64,000 nt of DNA from Cristatella mucedo (taxonomy: Eukaryota; Bryozoa; Phylactolaemata; Cristatellidae). Position numbers and translations under genes: made by a program. The notes beneath the pieces were generated by a model. It ran no database searches. It was not told the origin of the DNA and saw nothing but the letters and a program-made list of their open reading frames with translations. Shown in pieces: positions 1-24,810 of this stretch. The DNA lies in NCBI GenBank assembly GCA_009760855.2, contig WPIO01000005.1:62001-126000 (forward strand), in the 5' to 3' direction. The stretch's first letter is position 1. Each line of letters begins with the position of its first letter.

Positions 1-498
1 TCTCTCTCTCATTTTTATTTGTGTCTTGTGTTCACTGGCACGTGTCACATCTCTTCCTGGCACTTGCTGCTTCTGCCTTCCTCTGTCTGTGCATTCATGC
101 ATAATTGCCTCCATGCTCATCCTTGTAACCTTTCTCAGTTACAGTCTGTCCGTGTCGAGGTTTGTCGGCCTATCTGACTCTTCATCTTGTCCTGCCACTG
201 TTCCTCTCCTCAGCAGCTGCTGCTGCTGTTGCTAAGGCAGCAACGTGTGGTGAGGAAGCAACCTCGACGGGTCTTTTCTTTTTAGCTCTATAGGTAGCCG
301 AATTAATTGCCGTCGTGGCTAAGCCCAATTGGTCTTTTCAGGGGTGACCTTCCCTGCTATCCTTGGGCTGTCCTTACCTGGCCAGCTTTACGACCGTAGC
401 CTAATATAGACCTCATGTTTTTTTTGGCTTACTGCTGTTTCAACAAGGTCCCACCCTCGTGACCACGGCTGGCCGAACTATGCTTGCCTTTCTTTAAG
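1..498. other. Intron of the SLC6 gene, no exon recognised
   Basis: I found no SLC6 coding block here (TM1-6 would be expected upstream). The stretch is T- and C-rich and non-repetitive. Confidence 0.4.
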
Positions 499-12109
<11,611 letters not shown>

Positions 12110-13265
12110 TGGATTGGGCAGTAGCTCGAGACTCACCTTCCTGATCTCGAACGGTTGGGAACTCGATCCGTGCATGCAAAATCGTTGCTCGGTCGCTCCA
12201 TCTAGCAGTGCACTTTCGCCGAAGGTCTCAGCTCTCTCGGCCCTCGATCGGCCGAGCAGAAGAGATAGCTGAGTGTACTGACCGAGCGATTCTCACACTG
12301 CTCGCCAGCCGGGCCGCAGTTACGGGATTCTAGCAATTTTGGTGCACGTCTGGTAAGCTCAGGCCGGATTCTGTTTGTGGCCTTCCGTTGATTTGATGTG
12401 TCTCTCCTTTGGTTTGATGAGTCCCTCCTTCTGCTACGTGGCATCTCTATTCGCCTGCTCTCTCGATGCTGGGGGTTAGCAGGCATGACACTCCCAGCTT
12501 GCTTCTTCACCCAGTAACCCCTAGCAGACAGCATTCCACTCGCAGGGGTAAGATTCGGTGTTAACTATCCATTCGCACCAGCATTTCAGTGTCGTTGTCT
12601 AACGCGCACTCTTATCTGAGTTCATTTGCCGTACCGCCTCGGAAAGGACATTGTTTATACGCATGCCATTTGCAATTTGTAATGTTGACACGTCGATACG
12701 CCATTTATGTAAATCGAGTTATTCGATGCCAACTCGATCGCTGCATTCTGGCTCTCTGATCTGGGCTCTATGTGTAGAGTTTTTTGGTAAGCAGTTTAGT
12801 TTTCTTTTCCCGTTCTTTTGTGGTTTGTTGCTTGTTTAGTGCACCTCTTGCTTCCTACTTAGCTTAGCACTGCTACCGTGTTGTCGAGCTGCATTTATTA
12901 TTAAATATGGAAACGGTCATGTAGTTTCATTGTAAGCACATCATCGCCTAGTAGCTATTCCTTACTGCTGCATTAAATTATCTGCTCGAAAAGTCCGAGG
13001 CCATCGCCATTCGATCGAGTCTCGATCCCAGCCACCAAATCATGCGGCTGAAGGGGTTTGAGTCTGTTGACCGACCAGCAAACGAAATAGACTCCACTCC
13101 TTCGATCGGTTTGCTCAATTGAAGAGCAAACTGAGGCCCTCAAACCCCAGCATGCAGGCATCGCCGGGCCAAGCAAGTGAGTGCTGCATTCTATCAAAAG
13201 TGAAAGATGTTCGTAGTAATGGCACCGATTTTAATGTCCGAGTAAATATGTGAGCAGTTGGACAC
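12110..13265. other. 3' flank of the SLC6 gene, no gene seen
   Basis: It probably includes the 3' UTR. No coding signature or clear repeat was recognised. Confidence 0.4.
12900..12905 (+). terminator. Possible variant poly(A) signal for the SLC6 gene
   Basis: ATTAAA occurs here about 790 bases after the stop codon, and a second ATTAAA lies at 12972. No AATAAA was seen nearer. Transcript data would be needed to choose between them. Confidence 0.25.
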
Positions 13266-13352
13266 GCAAGACCGACTTGACAAACGGCTGTGTATTATAA
13301 ATCGCAGGAAGCCATGCGAGAACTCTAGTGGCCGAAATGGCCGGCCCAGCCC
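13266..13352. repeat. Dispersed repeat, partner at 52452-52545
   Basis: Both copies share ACGGCTGT(G/T)TATTATAA followed by TCGCAGGAAGCCA and ACTAGTG-like sequence. The TTTATTATAA core could be part of an LTR or a terminator, but the element type is unknown. Confidence 0.5.
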
Positions 13353-13465
13353 CCCCCCCAGAACATGCAAGTCATTAATGGGTCCTCTATTCTCCTTCGG
13401 CGACTTCAGCCGTAGTAGCAAGCTGTCACAGTACTGCCCATCACTGATGAGCAGTCATATCTAAA

Positions 13466-13640
13466 AGTAAAAAAAGCTGATTAAACAGCCCAATTCGTAT
13501 GTTGACAGACGAGCCTTAACGACTATCACCACTGATCGAAGTGGGCAATATAGGATCACCCACTGCAGGACTCAAACCTACGACACGGGTCATGAAGAGT
13601 GAGCACGTTACCACCTGGGCTAAGATCTAGGGGCCACTCA
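13466..13640 (-). mobile_element. SINE family 2 (tRNA-derived)
   Basis: On the minus strand the A box reads TTAGCCCAGGTGGTAACGTG and the B box GGTTTGAGTCC. These are followed by the family body (GATCCTATATTGCCCAC, then GGTGATAGTCGTTAAGGCTC) and GCTGTTTAATCAGC with a T-rich end. Confidence 0.75.
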
Positions 13641-13941
13641 TACTCCTCTGCCTGTAGACCCAACGCCGGTTGGACTACTGTTTGGCACCAGTGCCGTCGT
13701 GCGATTGCCAGTCCGAAGGGAAGCCAGTAAACCCAGTGGACCCAGCATTTGTTACTTCGGACTTGTGCCCTATGTGTTCGGCATAGATAAGGACTTCATA
13801 TATGCTTCCTACCTCGGTCGAGATGCAGTTTCTGGATGGAGCTCTGCGGAAGGATTAGGCTTGTTCAATTGTGGCTAGTAAGTTTAACTGCAAGCTTTCC
13901 TTGGGCTCTGCTACTAACAACGGTGTGTGCAGTATATATAT

Positions 13942-14645
<704 letters not shown>

Positions 14646-15361
14646 TAGCACAGCAAAAGACGGCTCCGACAAATGCCGTTTATTGTGAAACGCAGAACCG
14701 GACCGTAGCGGCCACCTGGCTAGCTCATGAGCGTCCCCCGAAGTGGGTCCTCTGTTCTCGGCCGGAAAAGGGCAGCAGCTGGGCAAGTTAGGCGGACTCA
14801 GCAGTATACAAATGTCGGTGAAATTGAACCGCCGTCCGTGTTTTCGTAGTACTTCCATCTAATGCTTCGCGAGATCTCGTAGATTGGCGGTAGAAACGTC
14901 CTGTGTGACCCTTTGCAGAGGCTGAGGGTAGCAGGAGGGCTCAAGCTCAATAGTTATATTCCAGTGCTAGCTCTTCCGGCAGCACTCGTCACTAGCCGAT
15001 GCTACCAGGCAGGACCCGGTGGCCAGATTGTTGGCGGTAGAGCTAGCTAGCTATCAAGACGAGCCCGTGCTGGCGAGAGGATATTTTTTATAACAGCACG
15101 AAATATGGGAGACCGCCGAGTGAGCTTTCAGAGGCGATGCGGCCCACCGACTGAACTCAAAACTTTAACTAAGACACATTTATCGCAGTGCCCACTCACC
15201 TTTAAAAGCTCTACCTACTATAGAAAAAGTTGCATACTTCTCGCAACCTTCTCATGAATCATACCTTAAGCCAGGCCGGCCTAGCATGTATATAGCAAGT
15301 CAGCATTATTAGAATATATATTTAAATATTAGAATAAATGATGACACCTTAGCTGGAGGAG
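14646..15361. other. Non-coding DNA, nothing recognised
   Basis: No coding exon, repeat partner or structured motif was identified. Confidence 0.3.
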
Positions 15362-15417
15362 CCCTGCCCTGAACCGGAGCCGCGGGGCTACCCGCGAGCC
15401 CCGGTTCAGGAACAGGG
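15362..15417. repeat. GC-rich stem-loop
   Basis: CCCTG, CCTGAACCGG and CGCGGG on the left pair with CCCGCG, CCGGTTCAGG and CAGGG on the right, with small bulges and a 4-base apical loop. The right side is also the start of a sequence shared with 34982-35040. Confidence 0.6.
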
Positions 15418-17233
15418 ACCGTACGGCTTCCGACCCGGAGTGGCGTTCGATACGCACTGCTGTCGCAATGCCGTGCGTGCCGTTCGCGAAATGCCGAGGT
15501 CAGCCGCCAGGCAGGCTTAATTGTCTGGCCACCAAATGCCCCGGGCGCCGACCACGAAGTGCCTCGCCAAGCCGACTGGTAGCCAGCGGTCAGGGAAGAC
15601 CGGACTATTGCCTCGTACTTATCAACCTTTTTTCTGGGCCGCCAGGGCATCCTCGCTGCCTATGTCCACGCCGGCGCGGTGCTCGAGTAATTGCTGGGAC
15701 CTGTGCCGAAAACAGCCGGTTTTCTATTGAAGTCCTCCATCTGAGTCTTAAGCGTGAAACCAGGGCGACCATAGCCACAACTTCTGACGTGCTCAACCAA
15801 AGGTTGTGAGGTATATCGACTTTAATTGCATCGATCGGTCGCGCTGTGGGGGGGGTTGGTCGTGCATGCATGAAGAGTAGATTTTTTACGGCTAATGTGA
15901 GTTTTGAAAAATTTTAGTGCTTGAAAATTATGAGCCCGAGCAATTTGCTTCTCTGCGGTGTCTTTTTGAACTTGACACGATTAGACGACTGGCTGAGGTA
16001 CAGGCTGATGTCCGGGTTTTTGGGTGTCAGTGCTCCTTTTTATTCCCAGTCGTGAGTGCGAAGCCTAACTAGAAACGTGCTATTGCAAACTCTACGTCTT
16101 TTTTGATTGGTACATCCGAGCTATACCAGTTTCCCTACGACTAAGCCTTGTGTAACATACTTTAAAGAGCAACTCTTCCCACTCGGTCGATTCTCCCGAG
16201 AACCGCGAACAAAATGGCTTCTTCGGTAGCATTCGGTTTGCATAAATATGGCAGCGAGGTTAGCCCTCGAGCGTGACCTGACGCAGTGGGTTAAAGCCCT
16301 CCCGCCTATGGTTGGCCTAGCAGGGGGAGGGGGGTACCGGCCTGACCCAACTACTGCTGCAATACGTTCAAGCTCCCCATTTGCGTCAAGCTACCCCGAA
16401 ATCCCCCTCTTCGAGCGGCCACGTGGCTTCCAGAGATACGTATACTTGATGCTTTTATGCTCTAGACCGTTCAGAGCGCAGCTTCTCGGCGCTCCTCTGC
16501 CGGAGCGTTTCTACTTTCTGATGTTGTACATGGGGCTAGCAACGCTATTAGCGAGGGGCTTATTTGGTGAGCACGTCCAAGATCGGCTTCCCAAAGGCCT
16601 TACCGAGGCCGGTCGTATTTTCAGATGCACCAAGGAGTTGTGCCAAGGCTGACTAATAGGCTTCAGGCTCTCCAACAAATGGGAGTGTACGGTTCTGTCG
16701 TGCGAGTCCACGTAGTCTTCCGGGCGGAGCTTCAGGATCCCCTAAAATGGTAGCCAGCGGCAGTTTTATAGGGCCGAAGAGCCTGTCGTGGTTGGCTCGT
16801 GAAGCGTCCTTAGCGCCAACCTTCGGGGCATTCCCGATGGCGCTGCCAGGACAGGAAGGATGCTAAATGGTGCACGTCATTCGTCCGACACGTGCATTTT
16901 CATTGAGGCCATTTACAATACCTACAGAGTCGCGTCGGTGCGTCCTCCCCCCTCCCCCGGACTCGGCGCCAGGCTTCTCTTACACCGCCACAGCAGCGCT
17001 GCCCACGATCGAATCACTGGCGCTGAGCTTCCGGAAGGGCCTCCGATTGCTTCGCGGCACTCAAAGAATATCGGGACTGCTGCCGTGGCTGCTTAAGCTA
17101 TGACGCACCGACCGGCAGGCCGCCGCTCCTGGAGAGCATCTGCAGTCAGTCTCGCGCATTATAAAGCGGTCAAGTTCGAACGTCACGCAGGAATCTCGTT
17201 CTATAATTAAATATCGCACTGCTCACTAGCAGC
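15418..17233. other. GC-moderate DNA with unassigned open frames
   Basis: Open frames at 16248-16652 (134 codons) and 16867-17103 look weakly protein-like, with Arg/Leu/Pro-rich stretches. They match no family I know and have no visible splice context. Treat as unassigned. Confidence 0.25.
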
Positions 17234-17328
17234 TCATTTCTCCAGTTTGCCCTTTCGCCAGAAAGTCGCTCGCGATGCCTGCATACTTAGCGATCTTTCG
17301 GTCTGCAGCCTTCTCGGGAGCATCGTTG

Positions 17329-17589
17329 TTATTGTCCGCCGTTGAACATTTCGTACCTCAGTATAGGCATCCCATCTAGACCATAGAAGGTCTGGTACTC
17401 TTTTCGGCTCGAGTAGACCATTCTCTGCTGCCAGTTGTTGTATGACAGTGGCTCCGGCGGCGGCTCTAGTGGGAGTCTCACGGAGACATAGCACTGTCTC
17501 ATCATAGTCTTGATAAATTGGCCGCAGACGTGGCAAAATGCGTCTGCAGGATTCTTGCAGCCTCGTGATGCCATCTCAGGAATACTCAT
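17329..17589 (-). pseudogene. Fragment with CKNPADxFCxxCG cysteine motif
   Basis: The minus strand encodes SRGCKNPADAFCHVCGQFIK near its start. From memory, this two-CxxC-like motif recurs at the N-terminus of many repetitive invertebrate proteins of unknown, probably mobile-element, origin. Residues after it do not continue the usual family sequence convincingly, so I call a fragment. Function is unknown. Confidence 0.35.
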
Positions 17590-17599
17590 TTACGTATCC

Positions 17600-19559
17600 A
17601 TTGAGGCTGATGTAGTGAATGGTTCGTTTGAAACCTGCGGTTTTAAACCAGCCGAAAAATCAGCCTCGGTTTTATTGGTTTTAAATACCCCGTCGCAGTG
17701 AGGCGTTGCCGAACACCGGACGTCCCTATTATTCACTCTCCTTCGCGAAACAAAACAAGAACAAAGGTGGGCGCCCTGCCAGGAATGTATCTGTCCATTT
17801 TTCCGAGAAGTTTTGAGTCGGAAGGATTGAAGCTGTTTCTGTGTCGATGCCTATATTGTTCGTCCACTTGTGCGGATTCATGTCAAAAGATGAAGCAACA
17901 GCTACCAATTGTAAAAAGAAGCCTGCACGGATCGGAGCAATGCCGCAAGGGTATTCAGAGCCTCCCAAAATATGCAATATGATCGAATTTAACGGATTTT
18001 CGCCGAAACGTTCGCCGATGGATTTGCAAGTGTGAATATTGGCGATGGACCGGATAACGTTCTCACCGGTGAGTTTGATGAATAAATCTTACTTGAAGAG
18101 GGCACAGTGTTTTTCGAGTAAGAACATGACTAAACGAGCTTCGGGCCAGAAGGAAGAGCCAGAAGTAAGAAGAAAGACCTGAATAGAGTGTCTTCGAAAA
18201 CAGGCATAAGACCAATAAAACAACAAAAATGGTTTAAAACGGTTTTTAACTGCCCGCCAAAATCAGTTTGCTTTAAAACAAGCACTAGGCTGGTGGAACT
18301 AAGCTAAACTGGTGGGCTTAAGGCTCATGAAGTTATGCTACTATTTACATCACTGGAAAGTATTAGGAAGTAGGGTGTTGGTAACTTCAATGTATTCATT
18401 CATATAACAGGTGGTCAATGCTATGCCTCAACGACTTAGCTTAGTGTTCAACGAGGAAAGTAGACACATCAAATCGTGAACCATTGTATATTTGCTATAC
18501 AATTTTGACTGAGTTTGATCTAAGTATTATTTAATAATGCTATTAAGCACGAACAATAAGTTAAATAAAAAAGAACAACTTTTGTTAGACTTTGGCAATT
18601 GCTATATCTACCATCTTATACAAACTAAGTAAATTTCAAATGTATCACTATCTTGGACAAAAAAGCAGATGTGAATAGTAATGGCCATTTTATTTTCGTT
18701 CTACGTACGAGCAAGTGAGAAGTAGCGCTTACGACTCAGGGACAAAGATCAAAATAATAGTTATTTGCCGCACAGTGAAACCGGCTGGGCATCAGGGCAA
18801 AGCTTAATTGCGTACTCGCTTGGTAAGCGCCTCAATTTAAGTAGCAAAATTATGAAGCATTTGTTGCAGATTCATCCGCAGTAGCCGCAGCCGTTGCATG
18901 CCCGCCATCCCACGTCGGTCGATGCGCTTGCCTACTCACCAGGATGAAGAGGTGCCTGGATCGAAATGTCGGGAGGTCTGGCCGAAGGCCGGGCACTTCC
19001 TAGGTCCACCCTAGCTGCTTCAAAAATTATTTCTAATTTTGGTGGGATACGATTTGCATTTCTATGATCACGTAAAATAAAGTACCTTGATGATTAATGA
19101 CATGTACAGAAAAACCTATCCGACGGAAATAAGAAATAATTCTAGCCCTATTATATAAAAGCAGAGCTGAACTCCCATTTAGAATTTCACTCTGATATGC
19201 CGAGTATTGGCCTAGTTATGGAGTTTACGAGGTACAAAGCTACATTGAAAATGAAGTTGTCTAAAAGTCCCGAGTATGCACCTCAACAAGCTTCACGCAT
19301 GTAGCTCGATCTACCAAGGTTCAGCAAGTTGGGATACAAGTCGCATATGATACAGAGATTGGCAAATTTCATATTTGTGGATACATTGCTTCTGATTTAC
19401 ATCCGGGTTGAACGTGGTTTGCATAATCATTTTAATTTTACGAAGATGTCAAGACTTCCGAGTTCATTTCAAACGGTGTCTTTTGAAAGTTATCCTAAGC
19501 AAGTATTCAATTATCAAATAAGTTTTATAAGTATTTTGTTGACATTCAACTTTAAACCC
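17600..19559. other. AT-rich non-coding DNA
   Basis: Short open frames only. No LINE or SINE block was recognised until 19560. Confidence 0.35.
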
Positions 19560-19975
19560 TTGCTTACATTATTCCCCGTCCTCCGGCACGTCGAATTCTC
19601 TCTACTCCCTTGCTGATATATTAATGACATTCGCACAAGGGTAGCAGCAAACTTTCTCAATTAAATGACGATAAAACTTACTAGTTATGGGCAAGCTAAG
19701 TGAGATTCAGAAATTAGAGAAATGAACGCTCAAAATTGGCTCTGCCAGCATATCTCCTGCTACATCTGCGCGAAATATAGATCTGTTCCAAAATGACCTT
19801 AGATTAGACGACCGCATCAGCTCCAGTCAAGTCTGTCTACTTTCAGCTGCATAACATTACTAAAATTATGGCTTACTTAGGCAAGGATACTACATCTGGT
19901 CCATGCATTTGTGACATCCCATCTCGACTACTGTAACTCACTGCTTGTCGATCTACCAGCCTATGCAATTAGGAG
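19560..19975 (+). mobile_element. LINE relic, upstream half of a split copy
   Basis: The DNA follows the LINE segment that in intact copies reads IDDIRTWMA.NFLKLNDDKT, then LKIGSASISP and LD.DTTSKLVHAFVTSRLD. Frameshifts are numerous. It stops after GCAATTAGG and resumes at about 21976. Confidence 0.75.
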
Positions 19976-21975
19976 GTAAGTATGGCAGTAGTAGGAGTTA
20001 TCCCTCAAAATGGCCGCTAATAGGGGGAGTTGTCCCTCCAAAGCATGTTTACAAAATATTGTACGAAGACGGGTAAACTGATTGGCATGAAAATTGGCAC
20101 GAAGAACACTGGTACCATTAGCTATCGTTTGATATAATATATCTGATGTTTTGACCTTATGATGACCTTTAAAAGTCCAAGGTCACGTATAGGACTGCTG
20201 GTAAAAGGCAGCTCCTCAGTTTTCCGGTCAGAACAATTTTTTGTAGAAATATAGCAAACCACTCAAAAAATGCAAGACATTCCACTTGTCACTCCCCCCA
20301 CAAAAAACTTTAAAAAAAAATTTTGACTTGTCAAACTGTTGACTGCCATCACGAACACAGCCCACGGACACTTTGTGACAGGCACCTTATATGCATACAC
20401 ACCCATCATGCATACATGCCCAGGTGGGGAGTGACAAGACAGGTGAGCTCCACCTATATTCCAAGTTTCACACAGATCGGCCCAGTATCGACCAAGTTGT
20501 ACACTGTACCAGGTACCAAGTACTACTGTTGTGACAGCACTCAGAGAAGCCAATTTGAGGTGCCAAAGCATGCATGTGACATGGAATAACAAGAGCGTTA
20601 CTATATTTGTCGCCATACAACATCAAAACACATACCTAGGAGCATGTAATTCAAATTTCACGTTGATTGGGTCACAATTAGCCTACCTGTGACATTTTTA
20701 TGCCGTGTGAGTGAAAGGATGACAAAGGCTTAGCACGACAAGCACAGCCAGTTTTGACCAAAACAAGTCAATCTACTGAGGTCCAATACGCATGCGAGAA
20801 GGCTGGAATGATTCTGTAACTACAATCAATCATACATTCCAAAGCTTTAAGGATATCGGATCATCATTTCAGGAGATATGACATAAATGACAGCAGGCAT
20901 TGGACTGTCGTATGCAGATAAACTTGAGAACTCCAAGGTATAACCAAAAGGCAGCAGTAGGAAAACGCTATAATCACACGAACAATTCAATAAATAGATA
21001 AATATGGATCTTAGGAATAGGTCAACCTAACAAGAACCGTATACAGCCTAAGCAGATCATATCCGCGATAGGTCTCATACGGCAGGCCGGCAATCCAGGG
21101 TACAGCCGGGTGGCTCACCGGCATTCGCCAATACAAATATCTAACTAGTAACGACATAAATGAGAACTTGAAATCACCTAAATTTCCTTGAATAGAAATG
21201 AATCAACCTTTTCAGACTGGCTTCCAGTGAACGACGCGCTAGTTCCATCCAAGTCACCACGCTGACCGGCCGACGATCAAAGAACTACTCGCGGCCGTCG
21301 CCTCGTGCGTTACGGCGGCTACAGGAACCGGATCAGCTGTCCCAGGATTCATGCGGTGCCGTGATAATGGACTCCTTAGTTACAGCGGCCACGGCAGCAG
21401 TAAATTCTCAATACATTATCCCTAATGTTCGTCTACTGGCCGAATGACAGTCACTTCCGGTTTTTGATCTGATGTAAACATACTAATGTTAGCAGGTTTC
21501 TGCCAAGTAAATAAGGATTGGGCCTTGGAATGCCGTTTACCGCCGGTTGCTATGGGCGGGGCGGGGAAGCAGAGGCGGGACTAGACACCCTGCCGATAGG
21601 GGGTTTACTCTTTTATCATCTTGTTGTACTACCAGTCGGACGTTTGATCTCGAGGGGCGTGTCATTTCCGGAAATTTTTTACGTTTTATCATTTCCCAGT
21701 TATTTTTTGAGGGTCCGTTTAGGGCTGAATAGCTTATATTCGCAGAGTTCACCAGAAAACCGCAGTTCCGGCTCAGTTATTTTTCAAACAAAATTATTTT
21801 GTTGAGCCCGATGTACGACTTCCGGTTGAGATAGGTCTTACATAATAATTTTATTGACCATGTTCCAGTCATCTTACAACCACCAAAATTTGAGCTTGCA
21901 TTTATAACTAGTTTATCTTTAATACGCGAATTTCAAATAAATTGACCATTTTTTGTGGACTTACCCCCTTTTAAC
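19976..21975. mobile_element. About 2-kb insertion inside a LINE relic
   Basis: The LINE sequence is interrupted here for about 2.0 kb. The edges carry short opposed motifs (GGAGGTAAGT on the left, ACTTACCCCC on the right), which could be terminal inverted repeats of a non-autonomous DNA transposon. I could not define an unambiguous target-site duplication. No transposase frame is visible. Confidence 0.5.
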
Positions 21976-22690
21976 AGTTGCTGCAAAATCTCAGCAGCTG
22001 GGCTTGTCTGTCGTGATTGTCGTACTTGCCAAATCACACCGCTTTTTTCCGACCTGCACTGGCTCCCAGACAAGCAGCGCATCGACTTCGAGGTTCTATC
22101 ACTGACTTTTAGGTCCCTTATGTATATATAATTAATTTGTATAGCGCCCCAAGAGAATTTAATCTCTATTTAGGCGCTTCACATATGCCTCCGGGCTCGA
22201 GCCCATGACCTCAGCCAGACCTTGGTTGGGGGCGAGCACCTTAACCGCTGGACCAAACCTGCTCGGCGTCCCTTCATTCTTTTGCTTCAGCCTACTTATG
22301 AGAACTACTCCCCCGAAATTCGTCTAACACATTATACTAACCAAAAGTCCTTTGGAGACCATGCCTATAGTTCGTATGCTCCGAAAGCATGGAACTCACT
22401 CCCTACTGACGTCATGACATTTCGTGACTTTATGACGTTTAAAGACAAGCTAAAAACGCATCTATTTATTCCAGCATTTCGTTAGTCTGTGCGATTCGTC
22501 CTTTGTGTGCTTATGCATCATGCCACTGTGCATGCACCCACAAATCATATTTGCAGGTTAACCCTGTGCATGTCACCTCTAAGTTGTGCTTTTTGACACA
22601 GAGCATGCTACCAATAAACCATTCAACCATGCCTCCTTTACAGCAAATGTAAAGTGCCTAGAAAGAGATTAAGTGTTCTGAGGGTGCTCT
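21976..22690 (+). mobile_element. LINE relic, 3' half of the split copy
   Basis: It resumes as TGCAAAATCTCAGCAGCTGG (QNSAAGLV block) and runs through DLHWLPDKQRIDFEVL. A SINE interrupts it at 22120-22267, after which it continues through FGDHAYSSYAPKAWNSLP to a 3' UTR with AAAGTGCCTAGAAAGAGATT. Confidence 0.8.
22120..22267 (-). mobile_element. SINE family 1, complete, with GTCCCTT duplication
   Basis: GTCCCTT flanks the element at 22113-22119 and 22268-22274, and removing the element restores the LINE reading frame region. On the minus strand it starts GCCGAGCAGGTTTGG, has an A box (TGGTCCAGCGGTTAAGG) and a B box (GGGCTCGAGCCC), and ends in a LINE-like tail plus TATATATA. Confidence 0.85.
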
Positions 22691-22969
22691 GCAAATGTAG
22701 TATTATCATTATAATTATTTCAAGGAAGCAGGTGTCATGGTTACGCCAGCAAGCTGAAGCAAACATAAAGACACTCGCAGCCACCGGCTAGTAGGATCTC
22801 TGGAACCATGTACAGGTACGCCGGCAAAGAACACCTGAACAAACAAGACCAGTTTAGTGGGGCGAAGGGAAAGCGGAACGAATGAGTCTCAAGCTGAGAC
22901 TTTAAGAATTTAAGGACATTGCAGATAGCGACCGTAGCCAGAAGCAAGTTCCAGACTTTTGGTTCATAC

Positions 22970-24810
22970 GAAAATGCTGTCCCTCGATTCCTTGCAGCAC
23001 CTCAATATCTACATTCAAGCAGGTCAATAGTGATCTATTCCCGAAGCTCATATCCCAATCAAAAAGGGCAACAAGTCCTTTTGACCCTATTCCCAACGTC
23101 CTGTTCCTACGTTGCATTGATCTGTTGCTGCCGTGGATAACTAACATCACTAATATGTCATTAGCCTCAGGCCATGTCCCAGGACCTTTCAAAAAAGCTG
23201 TTGTCAGGCCGCTTCTCAAGAAAGCGACACTAGACCAAGTGAACTTGAGCAACTACCACCCAGTCTTCCTTCTACCGTTCCTATCAAAGACACTGGAACG
23301 AGTCGTGGCAAACCAACTGAACTCATGTATTGAAACTTTAAACCTTGCTAGTAAGTTCCTGTCTGGCTTAAGAGCTAATCACTCCACAGAGTCAGCATTG
23401 CTTCGGGTGAACAACGTAGGAATGCAGACACGGGTAGAGTTTCTCTGTTTGTTTTGCTCGATCTTTCGGCAGCTTTTGATACAATCGATCACCGAGACCT
23501 TATCGAGCGCCTTTCATCTCGCCGGGGCATCACTAGCACTGCTCTGCAATGGTTCAGGTCCTATCTCAATGGGAGACTCCAGAGTATCGATGTGAATGGA
23601 CAAAGATCATCCGAGGTACCTCTGAAATATGGGGTACCTCAAGGCTCCGTGCTAGGTCCGGTTCTTTTCACGGTTTATACTCTCCCTCTTGCCTATGTGA
23701 TTGCCAAGCGAAATCTAGGCTTTCACTTCTATGCGGATGATTCTCAGTTGTACCTTTGCTTTGATCCCTCGCAGCCTTCAAGCACCTCGAATTCTCTCAA
23801 CTGCCTTGCTGCATGTATTGATGACATCCGCACATTGATGGCAACAAACTTTCTTAAATTAAATGATGATAAAAATAACTTCCTAGTTATGGGAAAACCC
23901 ATGTGATTCAACAAATGGAAATTCTGATGCTCAAAATTGGCTCTGCCAGCATATCTCCTGTTGAGTCAACACGAAATCTAGGTGTCATGTTCCAAAGTGA
24001 CCTTTCGTTAGACGCCCGCGTTAGCTCCACAGTCAAGTCTGCCGACTTTCATCTACATAATAATGTTAAAATTCGGGGTTGTTTAGATAAGGATACCACA
24101 TCTAAATTGGTCTATGCATTTGTGACATCCCGTCTTGACTTCTGTAACTCACTGCGTACTGGCCTACTGGCATGTGCGATCAGGCGATCGAAGCTGGTGC
24201 AAAACTCTGCAGCTGGGCTTTGTCTGTCGTGAGCGTCGCAGTTGCCACATCACACCATTTCTCGCCGATCTCCACTGGCTTCCAATCAAACGACGCATCG
24301 AATTCAAGGTTTTGTCACACACTTTCAGGTCCCTTCATTCTTTGGCTCCAACCTATCTCTCAGATCTGCTCCCCACCAGGCTTAGCATCGTACCACCCGC
24401 TTTTCGGAATCTAACTGTCTACCTATATCTCGTATGAACCTCAAATTCTTTGGAGACCGTGCCTTTAGTTCGTATGCTCCCAAAAAATAATTCTCTCCCG
24501 ACCTGCGTCACGACATCTCCTGACTTGACCAAATTAAGAAGAAACTAAAAACGCATATATTTATGACAGCATTTAGTGGGTCTCTGCGATTCGTCCTTTG
24601 TGTCCTTATGCGTACTGACACTGTTGCATGCTGCCACACATGCATGCTGACCCTGTGCATGTCACCCTAACCATGTTATTCTTGTTGTTTATTGAGCATG
24701 CTACCACAAACCATTCGACCTAGCTTGCTTTGCAGCTGTTGTAAAGTGCCTAGAAAGAGATTGAGTTCTCTGAGGGTGCTTTAATAAACGTATAATTATT
24801 TGAGGGGCAA
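22970..24810 (+). mobile_element. LINE copy, 5'-truncated, frameshifted
   Basis: The copy starts inside the ORF near the block CCS.P..C..M and covers the whole reverse transcriptase and the C-terminal domain. Its 3' UTR ends with AAGTGCCTAGAAAGAGATTG, the GAGTTCTCTGAGGGTGCTTT motif and an A/T-rich tail. The RT active-site motif FYADD is intact (in GFHFYADDSQLYL), but the frame is broken several times. Confidence 0.85.
23454..23906 (+). pseudogene. LINE reverse transcriptase fragment with FYADD motif
   Basis: 150 codons reading LDLSAAFDTIDHRDLIERL, GVPQGSVLGPVLFTVYTLPLA and GFHFYADDSQLYLCFD, which are classical RT motifs. It is one frame of the larger broken LINE copy. The frame is not continuous with the preceding or following parts. 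Confidence 0.85.

Noticed and set aside
19972-21984. Intron-like borders (GGTAAGTAT on the left, TTTTAACAG on the right) suggesting an introner element
   Set aside because: Comparison with other LINE copies shows the right-hand ACAG belongs to the LINE itself, so the GT-AG look is largely accidental.
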